The notes under the pieces: model-generated | What the model was told of the DNA's origin: nothing | Databases searched by the model: none | The model's input: the letters and a program-made list of their open reading frames with translations, nothing else | Shown: in pieces, positions 48,347-57,900 of the stretch | How positions within the stretch are numbered: the first letter of the stretch is position 1 | How the letters are laid out: each line of letters opens with the position of its first letter | Position numbers and translations under genes: made by a program | Assembly (NCBI GenBank): GCA_026709225.1 | Contig: JAPOTJ010000041.1 | Location: 38,586 to 102,585 of the forward strand | Direction of reading: 5' to 3' | DNA: 64,000 nucleotides | Source: Gammaproteobacteria bacterium | GTDB taxonomy: Bacteria; Pseudomonadota; Gammaproteobacteria; Pseudomonadales; Azotimanducaceae

Positions 48347-49798
48347 TCACACCATTGATGCGGCCTTGAAGAGCGCCCTACCCTTGTTCATCGACTCTTC
48401 CCATTCCTTTTCCGGCACTGAATCAACGACGATGCCGCCGCCTGCTTGAATGTGCATGACGCCATCCTTGATGAGCGCAGTGCGGATGGCGATCGCCGTA
48501 TCCAAGTTGCCGCCGAACGCCACATAGCCGACGGCGCCGCCGTAGATCCCACGCTTGACAGGTTCGAGCTCGTCGATGATCTGCATGGCACGGAACTTCG
48601 GCGCGCCGGACAGGGTGCCGACGGGCAGGCACACTTGCAATACGTCCATCGCGGTCTTGCCTTCAAGCAAGCGACCGCGCACCTCGCTTGAAATGTGCAT
48701 GACGTGCGAATAGCGCTCAATGACAAATTCTTCGGTCACGCGCACGCTGCCGGTCTCCGAGACGCGCCCGACATCATTGCGATGCAAGTCGATGAGCATC
48801 AGATGCTCGGCGAGTTCCTTCGGGTCGGACAGTAGCTGCCGCTCAAGTTCGAGGTCTTCGGCTTCGCTGCTGCCGCGCCGAATGGTGCCCGCGAGCGGGC
48901 GGCTGACGATTTCTCCATCTTCGACGCGCACCATGATTTCGGGTGACGAGCTGACGATTTGGAACTCGCCGAACTCCATGAAGAACATGTACGGCGACGG
49001 ATTGAGGCGCCTGACGGCGCGATAGAGATTCATTGGATCGGCGGTGAACGGCGCGGACATCCGCTGTCCGATCACGACTTGCATGGCATCGCCGGCGCGC
49101 TCATATTCGCAAATGCGCTCCACCGCGCGCATGAAGCCCTCTCTGCCCCAGCCCGACACGAAGTCGGCTTCGCGAGTCTCGCGCGCAGTACCAAACGCAA
49201 GCGGCGGCACCGGTCGATCAAGGCCACCCGCGATCTCTACCAATCGCGCTTTGGCTTTCTCACGGCAATGCGGATCATTGAGGTCAGCAAGGACGATGAT
49301 ATGTACGCTGCCAGTGAGCGCATCGAACACCACCACTTCAGTGGACACCATGAGCACGATGTCGGGCAGGCCGATAGGGTCAGGCGGCGCTTTGCCTGCG
49401 AGCTTCGGCTCAAGATAGCGAACGGTGTCGTAGCCGAAGTAGCCGACGAGTCCGCCGTAGAACCTTGGCAAGTCCGGCAGCTTGGGAATGCGATAGGCCT
49501 GCTGGTAGCCGTGCACGAACGCGAGCGGGTCGGCGTGGGTCGAGCGCTCCACCACTTCGCCGTCGGTTTCGAGCACCACTTCATGGCCACTGACACGAAT
49601 CACTGTGCGGCAAGGCAGGCCAATAAAGGAGTAGCGCCCCCAGCGCTCTCCGCCGTGCGCGGATTCGAGCAAATACGAGTATCGGCCGCGCGCAAGCTTC
49701 AGATACGCCGAAAGAGGCGTGTCCAAATCTGCCAGCCGCTCAAGGCTGACTGGCACGTGTGTGTAACCCTGCGCCCGGTAGTCTGCAAAATCGCTCAC
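48347..49798 (-). CDS. trpE: Anthranilate synthase component I
   Basis: A 483-residue chorismate-using enzyme for tryptophan synthesis. The N-terminal domain carries the feedback site region (LLESAHGGERWGRYSFIG), and the catalytic domain has PSPYMFFMEFG, IVSSSPEIMVR, RPLAGTIRRG, LIDLHRNDVGRVS and GTLSGAPKFRAMQIIDE. The GTG at 49798 overlaps the gph stop as GTGA. The glutaminase partner trpG is not in the window. Its 3' end converges on mrcA with 15 bases between. Confidence 0.95.
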   Translation of the reverse strand: MSDFADYRAQGYTHVPVSLERLADLDTPLSAYLKLARGRYSYLLESAHGGERWGRYSFIGLPCRTVIRVSGHEVVLETDGEVVERSTHADPLAFVHGYQQAYRIPKLPDLPRFYGGLVGYFGYDTVRYLEPKLAGKAPPDPIGLPDIVLMVSTEVVVFDALTGSVHIIVLADLNDPHCREKAKARLVEIAGGLDRPVPPLAFGTARETREADFVSGWGREGFMRAVERICEYERAGDAMQVVIGQRMSAPFTADPMNLYRAVRRLNPSPYMFFMEFGEFQIVSSSPEIMVRVEDGEIVSRPLAGTIRRGSSEAEDLELERQLLSDPKELAEHLMLIDLHRNDVGRVSETGSVRVTEEFVIERYSHVMHISSEVRGRLLEGKTAMDVLQVCLPVGTLSGAPKFRAMQIIDELEPVKRGIYGGAVGYVAFGGNLDTAIAIRTALIKDGVMHIQAGGGIVVDSVPEKEWEESMNKGRALFKAASMV

Positions 49799-50454
49799 AG
49801 GAGTTCTCTGAAATTTGAAATCAACCGGTCGGCGCCAAGCGCTTCCGGGGCGATGTCACCGCTGTAGCCATAGTTGACGCAGACAATTCGGCAGCCAGCC
49901 GCGCGCGCGGCCGCGACATCAGTCGCCGAATCGCCGACAAAGAGGGCCTCCGCCAGTCGCACGCCCATGCGTTCGCACACGTGCAGAATGGGCAAGGGGT
50001 GCGGCTTTTTTTCTGGCAGGCTGTCGAATCCTATGAGGAACTCGAAGAAGTCCCTCATATGAAGCGCGCGCAGAAGTTTCTCGGACAAGCCTTCAAGCTT
50101 GTTCGTGATCACCGCGAGCGGCATGTGGTTTGTGCGAAGGCGAGTCAAGGTTTCAACAACACCGTCGTATGGCTTGCTCAACCGCGCGACGCCCGCTTCA
50201 TAGGCGACGAGGAACCGCTGGTACATGGCGTCAATCCGCTCTTTCGGCACATCCGATGCGCCCTGCGCTTTGACAACGCGCTCAAGCAACATGCGCCCGC
50301 CGCGGCCCACAAAGCGGCGTGTGAGCGCCAAGTCAACAGGGTCGTGACCGAACGCGCTGAGCGCATCATTGGCCGCGGCGTGTATGTCGGGCGCCGTGTC
50401 GATCAACGTTCCGTCAAGGTCGAAGAGAAAGGCTTTTGTCTCAGGCAAGCGCAT
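49795..50454 (-). CDS. gph: Phosphoglycolate phosphatase
   Basis: A 219-residue HAD hydrolase. The nucleophile motif FLFDLDGTLIDTAPD is near residue 8, motif II VITNK near 115, and motif IV FVGDSATDVAAARAAG near 171. The ATG at 50454 overlaps the rpe 3' end by 14 bases; a longer reading frame to 50550 runs inside rpe and is unlikely. Gph removes 2-phosphoglycolate formed in DNA repair. The order rpe-gph-trpE is conserved in many gammaproteobacteria. Confidence 0.92.
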   Translation of the reverse strand: MRLPETKAFLFDLDGTLIDTAPDIHAAANDALSAFGHDPVDLALTRRFVGRGGRMLLERVVKAQGASDVPKERIDAMYQRFLVAYEAGVARLSKPYDGVVETLTRLRTNHMPLAVITNKLEGLSEKLLRALHMRDFFEFLIGFDSLPEKKPHPLPILHVCERMGVRLAEALFVGDSATDVAAARAAGCRIVCVNYGYSGDIAPEALGADRLISNFRELL

Positions 50455-51103
50455 GGCGCATGGCGTCAATCGCCGCTTGATAGTCAGGCGCGCCAAAAAT
50501 CGCGGAACCTGCGACAAACGTATCGGCCCCAGCGTCGCGGGCTGACGCAATCGTTGTAGGACCTATGCCCCCATCGATCTCAAGGCGAATATCGAAGCGC
50601 GCAGCATCGATTTTCGTGCGTACCTCGCTCAATGTCTTGAGCGATGAGGACAAGAACGCCTGCGCCGGAAAACCCGGATTCACCGACATGACCAGCACCA
50701 TGTCAAGAAGATGCAGCACCGGATCGAGGCAATGACTCGGCGTGCCGGGATTGAGCACGAGTCCGCACTTGACGCCGAGTTCGCGCGCAAGGCTCAGCGA
50801 TCGATGCACGTGCTGCGTCGCTTCGGGATGAAAAGTGATGTAGTCCGCGCCCGCATCGGCAAACAGACGAATCAGCTCATCGACCGGCGAAACCATCAGG
50901 TGCACATCGACCGGCAGCGTAATACCATGCCGCTTCAGCGACCTCAGCACCAAAGGGCCAATCGTGAGGTTGGGCACGTAATGCATGTCCATGACATCAA
51001 AGTGAATCATGTCCGCGCCCGCGCGCGCCACCGCATCGACCTCCGCCCCAAGCTGGGCGAAGTCCGCGGATAGAATTGACGGCGCGATCCAAGGGTCTTT
51101 CAT
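50441..51103 (-). CDS. rpe: Ribulose-phosphate 3-epimerase
   Basis: A 220-residue TIM-barrel enzyme of the pentose phosphate pathway. SILSADFAQLGAEV opens the protein, DMIHFDVMDMHYVPNLTIG and VDVHLMV hold metal ligands, VMSVNPGFPAQAFL is the flexible loop and LEIDGGIG near 177 binds phosphate. Its ATG (51103-51101) lies across the ATG of the divergent kinase gene (51102-51104), so the two start codons overlap on opposite strands. Confidence 0.95.
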   Translation of the reverse strand: MKDPWIAPSILSADFAQLGAEVDAVARAGADMIHFDVMDMHYVPNLTIGPLVLRSLKRHGITLPVDVHLMVSPVDELIRLFADAGADYITFHPEATQHVHRSLSLARELGVKCGLVLNPGTPSHCLDPVLHLLDMVLVMSVNPGFPAQAFLSSSLKTLSEVRTKIDAARFDIRLEIDGGIGPTTIASARDAGADTFVAGSAIFGAPDYQAAIDAMRHALA

Positions 51104-52130
51104 GGGGCAAGCATTCTACACGCCGGATGTGGACGACTCCTTCAGGCACTGGGTGGAGCGCGAGGCACTCGTCGCGCTCAAGGCGGATGCGGTGACATGG
51201 ACTGCGCTGCCGGTCGAAGCGAGTTTTCGGCGGTTTTTTCGCGTGTCCACAGGCAGCGGCAGCCTTGTCGCCATGCAGGCGCCGACCGACCGTGAAGACA
51301 CGACACAGTTCGTGCGCATCGGCGAACTGTTCAAGCGGCATGAGATCGGCGTTCCGGTCATTCACGCGGCGGACACGCAGCGCGGATTCGCGCTGATGGA
51401 GGACTTGGGAGAGGACACCTTGGAGCGCGCCTATGCGCGCGGGGACAGCGAGCGTTCGCTCACGCTCGCACTCGGCACAATTGCGCGCATTCAAGGCGTG
51501 CAAGATGCCCAAGGCGTCATTCCCGACTACACGGCAGAGCGCCTTCGCATGGAACTCGGGATTTTCTCCGAGTGGTTTCTCGGCGGACTGCTCGGCATCG
51601 ACGCGCCACCATGGTATCGCCAGATGGCTGAACATCTCGTGAACAGCGCGCTCGAACAACCCAAGTGCCCGATGCATCGAGACTTCCATTGCCGCAACCT
51701 GCTGATCACCCCCGCTGGCGCCCTTGGCGTGGTGGATTTTCAAGATGCGCTGCATGGCCCTGTCACCTACGACCTCGCCTCGCTGCTCGGCGACTGCTAT
51801 CACGAGTTTGAAGGGACCGAGATCGACGCCGCGCTACAAAGCTACCACCGCACGGCACAACAGCTCGACATCCCGGGCATTCCCGATTGGCATCAGTTTC
51901 GCCGATGCTTCGACCTGATGGTGATGCAACGACAACTGAAAGCCGTCGGCATCTTCGCCCGCCTGTGGCTGCGCGACGGCAGACGCAGTCACATCGTATC
52001 GATTGCGCCGGTGCTTGTTCGGCTCGCCGCATTGAGCCGAAACTATGCGGCGACTTCACAGCTCGCACGATCAATTCAGGAGCACTGGCTGTCAGCGGCG
52101 ACTGCGAGGATAGCGCGGTTGGTTGAATGA
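51102..52130 (+). CDS. amgK: AmgK-like sugar kinase (aminoglycoside phosphotransferase fold)
   Basis: A 342-residue protein of the APH family. ASFRRFFRV near 43 begins the kinase core, FALMEDLGEDTLE near 92 is the hinge, HRDFHCRNLLI near 197 the catalytic loop, and VVDFQDALHGPVTYDLASLL near 218 the metal site. AmgK phosphorylates N-acetylmuramate and N-acetylglucosamine at C1 in cell-wall recycling; the usual partner murU is absent here. The start ATG overlaps the divergent rpe start; a GTG near 51126 or 51150 may be the real start. Its last 87 coding bases are repeated 2.2 kb downstream at an islet boundary. Confidence 0.85.
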   Translation: MGQAFYTPDVDDSFRHWVEREALVALKADAVTWTALPVEASFRRFFRVSTGSGSLVAMQAPTDREDTTQFVRIGELFKRHEIGVPVIHAADTQRGFALMEDLGEDTLERAYARGDSERSLTLALGTIARIQGVQDAQGVIPDYTAERLRMELGIFSEWFLGGLLGIDAPPWYRQMAEHLVNSALEQPKCPMHRDFHCRNLLITPAGALGVVDFQDALHGPVTYDLASLLGDCYHEFEGTEIDAALQSYHRTAQQLDIPGIPDWHQFRRCFDLMVMQRQLKAVGIFARLWLRDGRRSHIVSIAPVLVRLAALSRNYAATSQLARSIQEHWLSAATARIARLVE

Positions 52131-52156
52131 ACGAAGATGCCAAGGTCGAAGAGTCG
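52044..52156 (+). repeat. Direct repeat copy 1, 3' end of the kinase gene
   Basis: The last 87 bases of the AmgK-like gene plus 26 bases beyond match 54275-54387. The final 37 bases (GGTTGAATGAACGAAGATGC onward) are identical; the upstream coding part differs at scattered sites but keeps the reading frame. It marks the left edge of a TA islet. Confidence 0.85.
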
Positions 52157-52219
52157 TGAAGGGTGCGGCCCGCGAATGCTTGGCTCCTTCCCAACCCAAC
52201 TACCCGTGCCTGCGTGCGC

Positions 52220-52639
52220 TCAAGACCATGGATTCAATACGTTGACATCCGCTTTGTCGAAATCTTTGGTGTTTCGTGTGACCAGCGTCAATCCATGAAC
52301 AATGGCGGTCGCGGCGATCATTGCATCTCTGACAGGGCGCGGATTTGGCACATGCAGCCGGGCGCTTGTTCTTGCCACCCGTAGGTCCACCGGCAAAATC
52401 CGGCCTGCAAACGCGGTCAGCACTTGGTCATTTAACCAACCATTCAGAATTTGGCCTTGCGAACTATCATAACGAGAGATTCCGAGCACGCCGATCTCCA
52501 ATTCCTCAATTGTAATGACCGACACATAGAGGTCTTCCAACTTCTTCGAGGCCGACCATCGAGCCACAGACTCATTGCCTTTCCCAATGTGGACTGTGCG
52601 CAATTCCGAGACGACATTGGTGTCAAGCAAGTACATCAA
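52220..52639 (-). CDS. vapC: VapC-type PIN-domain toxin
   Basis: A 139-residue RNase toxin with the full PIN set: MYLLDTNVVSELR (D6), ITIEELEIGVLG (E near 44), VRDAMIAATA (D near 103) and TRNTKDF (D near 125). Its ATG overlaps the antitoxin stop by four bases. It is the intact relative of the truncated toxin at 9103-9282. The tail and stop lie 90 bases from the kinase gene, inside the islet. Confidence 0.9.
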   Translation of the reverse strand: MMYLLDTNVVSELRTVHIGKGNESVARWSASKKLEDLYVSVITIEELEIGVLGISRYDSSQGQILNGWLNDQVLTAFAGRILPVDLRVARTSARLHVPNPRPVRDAMIAATAIVHGLTLVTRNTKDFDKADVNVLNPWS

Positions 52640-52890
52640 CTTAAGTTTGGTGTTCGGGGTAGGTCGGTGCGTGGCGGAATGGTCAGGTCGAGATCATCTG
52701 TCGTGTCCAGAGCGAGCAGCTCGACAATGTTCCTTTGCGTTCCTGAAAGTTGTTGATACGCTTCAACACTCAGTAGGACATGCCGAGTCTGTCCTCGGTC
52801 CGTGATCATGACCGGGCCGCTCATCGCCGCTCGCTTTGCTCGGCTCGTGTCGCGGTTGAATTCGCGACTTGTCATTGTCGTGAAGCCCAT
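52636..52890 (-). CDS. Phd/YefM-family antitoxin
   Basis: An 84-residue antitoxin. MTSREFNRDTSRAKR and SGPVMITDRGQTRHVLL form the Phd DNA-binding part, VEAYQQLSG follows, and a proline-rich tail (IPPRTDLPRTPNLS) should bind the toxin. It is the first gene of the vapC pair, and a palindromic operator lies 22 bases upstream. It shares length, motif order and the final DLS/NLS ending with the antitoxin at 8849-9103. Confidence 0.85.
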   Translation of the reverse strand: MGFTTMTSREFNRDTSRAKRAAMSGPVMITDRGQTRHVLLSVEAYQQLSGTQRNIVELLALDTTDDLDLTIPPRTDLPRTPNLS

Positions 52891-52911
52891 TGAACGTTTC
52901 CAAAGACGGTA

Positions 52912-52929
52912 GGTAGAAACGTTACTACA
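52912..52929 (-). promoter_or_regulatory. Putative Phd operator
   Basis: Read on the minus strand this is TGTAG-TAACGTTT-CTACC, a 5-8-5 inverted repeat 22 bases before the Phd start. It has the same half-sites, spacing and distance as the one at 8812-8829, so both antitoxins probably recognise one sequence. Confidence 0.45.
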
Positions 52930-53022
52930 CTTCTTGATAGAGGTGCAATGAGGGATCGAACCTTGGATGGTTTCGTCTTGCTCGTCGCGGTAACGATCCG
53001 TACCGGCAATATAAGGCGGGAT

Positions 53023-53928
53023 TCAGTCGCGTTGCCAACCGGCCTGTTGAGCGTGCTCGCGAACAAGCGCGACTCTGCTCGCTTCGGTCTTTCGGGCGAC
53101 CGATTCACTTAGTAAGGAGCGCACTGTGTTGACACATGCAAGCCCTTGTTCTGACTCCCAGCATTGATTCGCCCCCTCTGCACAATCAGGAAAACTCGAT
53201 TTGCTTAGCATGGCAGTGAATCGTTGCACGATCTCATCCATGCGTTCGGGCGATACTTGTTTGTCTGGCAAACACGCAAGCAGAACTGATTGCAACCCGA
53301 AGGTATCCGGGTCATGTCCATGATGTTGAAAGGTGCGAAACACAACATCGTCCGCTTCTTGTACGAGATCATCATTGAGCCCAAATTCGCTTCTGAGCCA
53401 TTGGTTCGTTGGTTCTCGCCGAATCGATATTCGGTTCTTGGAGGCGAGTACCCGGTGCTGTGTCACCAAGGCTTCAGCGATGACAAGCCTGTCTCCACGA
53501 TGGTTGTTTCGAGAAGGCCCGCGAAAGCAGCGAGACGGGATACGAAATGCAATGTCTCTCACGCGCCCCTCGTCTTGCTCGGTCATTGAGACCTGTTTCA
53601 ATGCGCACGGATGCGCGCTTGAAAATTGCGCATGGTCAATCTTACTGTTCACCCATGCATATGTTGCCGTCGCAACAGAAGAAGCAATCTTGTTCTTCTG
53701 CTCATATGAGTACGTGATACCTTTGCGGCGTTCTTGTCCACTTAGGACGGATATCCAGTGGTCTTCTTCATTGTCTGCCATGACGTGATAGAGTTCTTTG
53801 GCGACACGAGGGAGGACTGGCACGGGGGCACCAAGTAGCTCCCATGCTGCCATGATGAATCGACGATCAAAAGGGCGACAAAGAACGCTTGTGTCGAACG
53901 TAATGCTTCTGAAATCCATCACATTCAC
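53023..53928 (-). CDS. Large (301-residue) PIN-like protein, candidate toxin
   Basis: The GTG at 53928 overlaps the upstream small gene as GTGA; ATG 53919 is an alternative. The N-terminus SITFDTSVL (D12) and VLPRVAKELYHV (E45) match the first two PIN catalytic positions. GDRLVIAEALV (D146) matches the third, and LASKNRIS has Asn165 where a fourth acid often sits. The C-terminal half (about 190-301) is helical, polar and has no known domain. At 301 residues it is over twice the size of VapC. The protein at 62666-63574 has the same length and motif order. I infer an RNA-cleaving toxin; activity is unproven. Confidence 0.6.
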   Translation of the reverse strand: MNVMDFRSITFDTSVLCRPFDRRFIMAAWELLGAPVPVLPRVAKELYHVMADNEEDHWISVLSGQERRKGITYSYEQKNKIASSVATATYAWVNSKIDHAQFSSAHPCALKQVSMTEQDEGRVRDIAFRIPSRCFRGPSRNNHRGDRLVIAEALVTQHRVLASKNRISIRREPTNQWLRSEFGLNDDLVQEADDVVFRTFQHHGHDPDTFGLQSVLLACLPDKQVSPERMDEIVQRFTAMLSKSSFPDCAEGANQCWESEQGLACVNTVRSLLSESVARKTEASRVALVREHAQQAGWQRD

Positions 53929-54164
53929 ACACGCGCAACATCAGCCCAAGTTTGTGCGTTCTTGAGCCGTTCACGGCCTCGCTTTGTCGCAGATAATCTC
54001 GACACTTTTGCAGTGAGCGATTCTTTTTGGGGTAGGAACGGTTCGTATTCCCCAGATTCGACAATACTTGCAAGCTGTCTCGCGACGGTTTCACCTGTCA
54101 CTTGCGAGACTTCCGCAATGAGCATGTCAATGCGGTCTTCTTCTGTTTTTCTCGCAAGCGACAT
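53925..54164 (-). CDS. Small protein upstream of the large PIN-like gene, candidate antitoxin
   Basis: A 79-residue protein with a helical, mixed-charge sequence: KTEEDRIDMLIAEVSQVTGE at the start and KNAQTWADVARV at the end. It has no recognised family. Four-base overlap with the PIN-like gene, size and position fit an antitoxin. VTGETVARQLASIVESGEYE could be a DNA-binding or dimerisation helix pair, but this is a guess. The second module's small protein (62415-62666) is about the same length but not obviously similar. Confidence 0.5.
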   Translation of the reverse strand: MSLARKTEEDRIDMLIAEVSQVTGETVARQLASIVESGEYEPFLPQKESLTAKVSRLSATKRGRERLKNAQTWADVARV

Positions 54165-54274
54165 GAAAGAACTCTAGATAGGTTGATGTGCATTATAGAC
54201 ATGCCTAATGCGACCGAACCGGTTAAGACTAAGCGACAAGTCCTACAAAAGAAGGTGCAGCAACGAGGGATCGC

Positions 54275-54387
54275 TATGCGGCCACTTCACAGCTTGCACA
54301 GTCGATTCAGGACAACTGGCTGCCAGCGGCGATTGCCAAGACGGCGCGATTGGTTGAATGAACGAAGATGCCAAGGTCGAAGAGTCG
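54275..54387 (+). repeat. Direct repeat copy 2, displaced 3' end of the kinase gene
   Basis: This segment reads YAATSQLAQSIQDNWLPAA and ARLVE then stop, a slightly diverged version of the kinase C-terminus, followed by the identical downstream 26 bases. No upstream part of the kinase is present, so it is a displaced duplicate. It marks the right edge of the 52157-54387 islet and suggests site-specific insertion or recombination with a related allele. From 54388 to 54627 nothing else is recognised. Confidence 0.85.
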
Positions 54388-54627
54388 CCGTGAGGTGCTC
54401 CCCATTCTTTGAACAGTTCGAGGGCGCACCGACACGCCGAACGCCTGCATTCGGGCATCCGGAACTGTGGGAGCGTTGGCAGGACAGAGAATGCATGATC
54501 TTCAAGAAAGGTGTAGTATCGCCACCCCGCTTTGAAACATCACGACAAATGGAAGTGCCGCGCAAGGCAAAAGCATGGGCTCTCTCTCGCGAACGGCGTC
54601 GGCTGCCATTCGTGGCAAGTGGTACTA

Positions 54628-54641
54628 CCCCCCCCCCCCCC
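54628..54641 (+). repeat. Run of 14 cytosines upstream of the ankyrin gene
   Basis: An uninterrupted C14 tract at 54628-54641 is followed by CCGCC-AATTATT-GGGCGG, a small imperfect stem. It lies 237 bases before the large ankyrin gene. Such tracts slip in replication, so promoter-distance phase variation is possible; assembly error in the tract length is also possible. Confidence 0.8.
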
Positions 54642-54840
54642 GCCAATTATTGGGCGGTTAATTAAAAACAAGCCGCAGGATCAGCGACCCCCTCCCCCTG
54701 AAATCCGGCGTGTCCGTCGCTCGCTGAGAGCGGCAACCTCCTCTTCAACAATTCGTGCCCGATGCACGACCGCGCCCGCTGCCGCCGAGCGCATTGGCAG
54801 CTCGGCGATGCCCGCTTTCAACCTGCCGGCGAAACGCCCG

Positions 54841-54939
54841 GCGGAACAGTTTCCCCATCTTCCCATAAGGAGCAAGTCATGAAGACACTCATTCTCGTGG
54901 CAGTGGCCGCACTCGTAACCGGCATCGCACCGCTGCAAG
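54841..54939 (+). repeat. Ankyrin-family leader repeat, copy 1
   Basis: GGAACAGTTTCCCC-ATCTTCCCATAAGGAGCAAG precedes the ATG and signal-peptide codons (MKTLILVAVAAL). The same block recurs at 58641-58740 and, more diverged, at 61123-61226. The ribosome-binding site and export signal appear to be a shared cassette for secreted proteins of this cluster. Confidence 0.75.
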
Positions 54940-57900
54940 CGACACCGCTTCACGAAGCGGCAAGAAACGGCGATGCGGAAGCCGTGCAGATGCTGATTGA
55001 TTCGGGCGCGAACGTGAGTGCCACCCACCTTGATGGTCATATGCCGCTTCATGCAGCGGCATCCAATGACCATGCGGCTATTGCGCAAGCGCTGATCGCC
55101 GCGGGTGCCAACGTCAACGCCATAGACACCCGCGGCTTCACGCCGCTTCGCACTGCGGTGAGCAATGGCCACGTGGACATGGCGCACGCGCTGGTGGCCG
55201 CGGGCGCGGTTGCATCCACATCCGGGCGCATCGACTTGGACGAACTGCTTTTGCTGACGGTGCTGACGGGCAATGCGGAGGCGGTGCGGAGGCTGATCGA
55301 AAGGGGCGCGGATGTGAACACGGCAACGCGCACGGGCGACACGCCGCTTCACTTCGCGGCGGATAGGCACATGGCGCAGGTGCTGATTGATTCGGGCGCC
55401 GACGCTGGCGCGACGAACGACAAGGGCGAAACGCCGCTCCACCATGCGGCAGGCGCGGGCGTGGCGCGGGCGCTGATCCGCGCGGGCGCGGACTCGAGCA
55501 CGAGGAGCTATGACGGCGACACGCCGCTTCACCGTGCCGGGCTCACGGGCGTGGCGAATTTGCTCATCAGAACTGGCGCGGACGTGAGCGCGAGGAACAA
55601 TGACGGTGAAATGCCGCTTCACACTGCGGCAAGTCGAGGCGATACGGATGTGGCGGCGGTGCTGATCGAGGCGGGCGCGGACGCGAGCGCGAGGAACAGT
55701 TCCGATGGCACGCCGCTTCATACGGCGGCATGGGGAGGCGATGCGGATGTGGCGGCGGTGCTGATCGAGGCGGGCGCGGACGTGAACGCCAAGGCTGCCT
55801 CGCCCTTCGCCTGGGCCGATGGCAGAACGCCGCTTCACTTTGCGGCGCGTGGGGGGTGTACTGCGGATCAGAGTGCGTGTGAGAGTGAGATGCGCGGGGG
55901 AGACTATGTGGAAGTGGCGCGGGTGCTGATCGAGGCGGGCGCGGACGTGAACGCCGAAACCCGCAGGGGCGACAGGCCGCTTCACCATGCGCGACATGCG
56001 GCGGTGGCGCGGGTGCTGATCGAGAAGGGCGCGGACGTGAACGTGAACAACGGCGCGGACACGCCGCTTCACCACGCGGCATGGCAAGGTGATGCGGATG
56101 TGGCGCGCGTGCTGCTCGCCGCAGGCGTGGACATGAGCGCCGTGAATGGCAATGGCAACCCGGCGTTTGTTGTTGCGGCATGGAACGGCCATGCAGATGT
56201 GGTGCGCGAGTTGATCGCTGCGGGCGCGGACGTTGATGCTAGGAATAGGAACGGCCACGACCGCACGGCGCTTGAATGGGTGCAGAGGCAAGGCCATGCG
56301 GACGTGGTGAAGGTGCTGATCGATGCGGGCGCGGACACCGCGGACACCTACATCGACTGGGACCGACTGCTGTTCTCTGCGGAATCCGCGGGCGTGGCGC
56401 AGTTTCTGATCGATCAGGGCGCGAATGTGAACGCCATCCATGATCCCGCATCGTTCGAAACGCCGCTTCACCGTGTGGAAAATGCGGCCGTGGCGCGTGT
56501 TCTGATCGAAAAGGGTGCGTTCGTGAACGCGGCGAACAACAATGGCCAAACGCCGCTTCACGCTGCCAAAAGTTCGGAAGTGGCGAGGTTGCTGATCGAG
56601 AAAGGCGCGGACGTGAACACTTTTGACATCAGCGGCAACACGCCGCTTCACTATGCGACAGAGCGAGACGATGCGGATTTGGCGCGGGTGTTGATCAAAG
56701 CGGGCGCGGACGTGAGCGCCGGGAACGGCGATTTTGGCAACACGCCGATTCACATTGCGGGATGGGTAGGCGCTGCGGAAACGGCGCGGGTGCTGATCGA
56801 GGCGGGCGCGGATGTGGATACCAAGCGAGACGATGGCGCCACGCCGCTGATCGCTGCGTCAAGCCAAGGCCATGCGGACGTGGTGAAGGTGCTGATCGAG
56901 GCGGGCGCCACCGCGGGCACCTACATCGACTGGGACCGGCTGCTTTTCTCTGCGGAATCCGCGGGCGTGGCGCGGTTTCTGATCGAACTGGGCGCGGACG
57001 TGAACGCCATCGCTCATCCCGCATCGCGCGACACGCCGCTTCACCTTGTGGAAAATGCGGCCGTGGCGCGTGTTCTGATCTACAAAGGCGCGGACCTGAG
57101 CGCTGAGAACACATGGGGCAACACGCCGCTTCACAATGCGCGAAATGCGTCAGTGGCGCATGCGCTGATCGACGAAGGGGCGGATGTGAGCGATGACAAT
57201 AAGAACAGCGGCGGCGGCACGCCGCTTCACGCGGCGGCATGGGAAGGCTATGACGATGTTGCGCGAACGCTGATTGATGCGGACATGGACGTGAACGCGG
57301 TGACTAACGATGGCCGCATGCCGCTTCACAATGCGGCGGATCGGGGCCATGCGAACGTGGCGCGGGTACTGATTGATGCGGGCGCGAACCTGAGCGCGTT
57401 GAACGGCAACGGCAAAACGGCGCTTTTCATTGCGATAGAGAAAGAACATGTGGACGTGGCGAGCGTGCTGATCGAGAAGGGGGCGGCCATCGAAAGTATG
57501 GCACTACAGGCCGACATCAACTTCTGGACTCAACTTCTTTTCCGTACTGAAAGAGCGGATTTAGCGGAGGTGCTGATCAATGCGGGCGCGAATAAGGAGG
57601 CCAGGAACGTGAATAACCTCACGCCGCTTCACGTTGCGGCATACAGAGGCCGTGAGAACGTGGCGCTGAAGCTGATCGAACTGGGCGCGGACGTGAAAGC
57701 CAAGAGCAACGGCGACCTCACGCCGCTTCACTGGGCGACAAATGCGCGCATAGCGCGGGCGCTGATCGACATTGTGCCTGAGGCCGAGCGCACGGCGTTC
57801 GTGGAGGCCAAGGACGAACACGGCAGAGCGCCGCTTTACCACGCGGCATTGCGAGGCGATAAGGGCGTGGTGGACGTGCTGATCGAAAAGGGCGCGGACG

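Noticed and set aside
54102..54665. Plus-strand 187-codon frame over the repeat and C-tract
   Set aside because: It crosses the displaced kinase end out of frame and a homopolymer, with no ribosome-binding site.
54681..56753. Long minus-strand open frame of 690 codons
   Set aside because: It is antisense to the regular ankyrin repeats; its product is an artefactual Arg/His/Val repeat with no family features.
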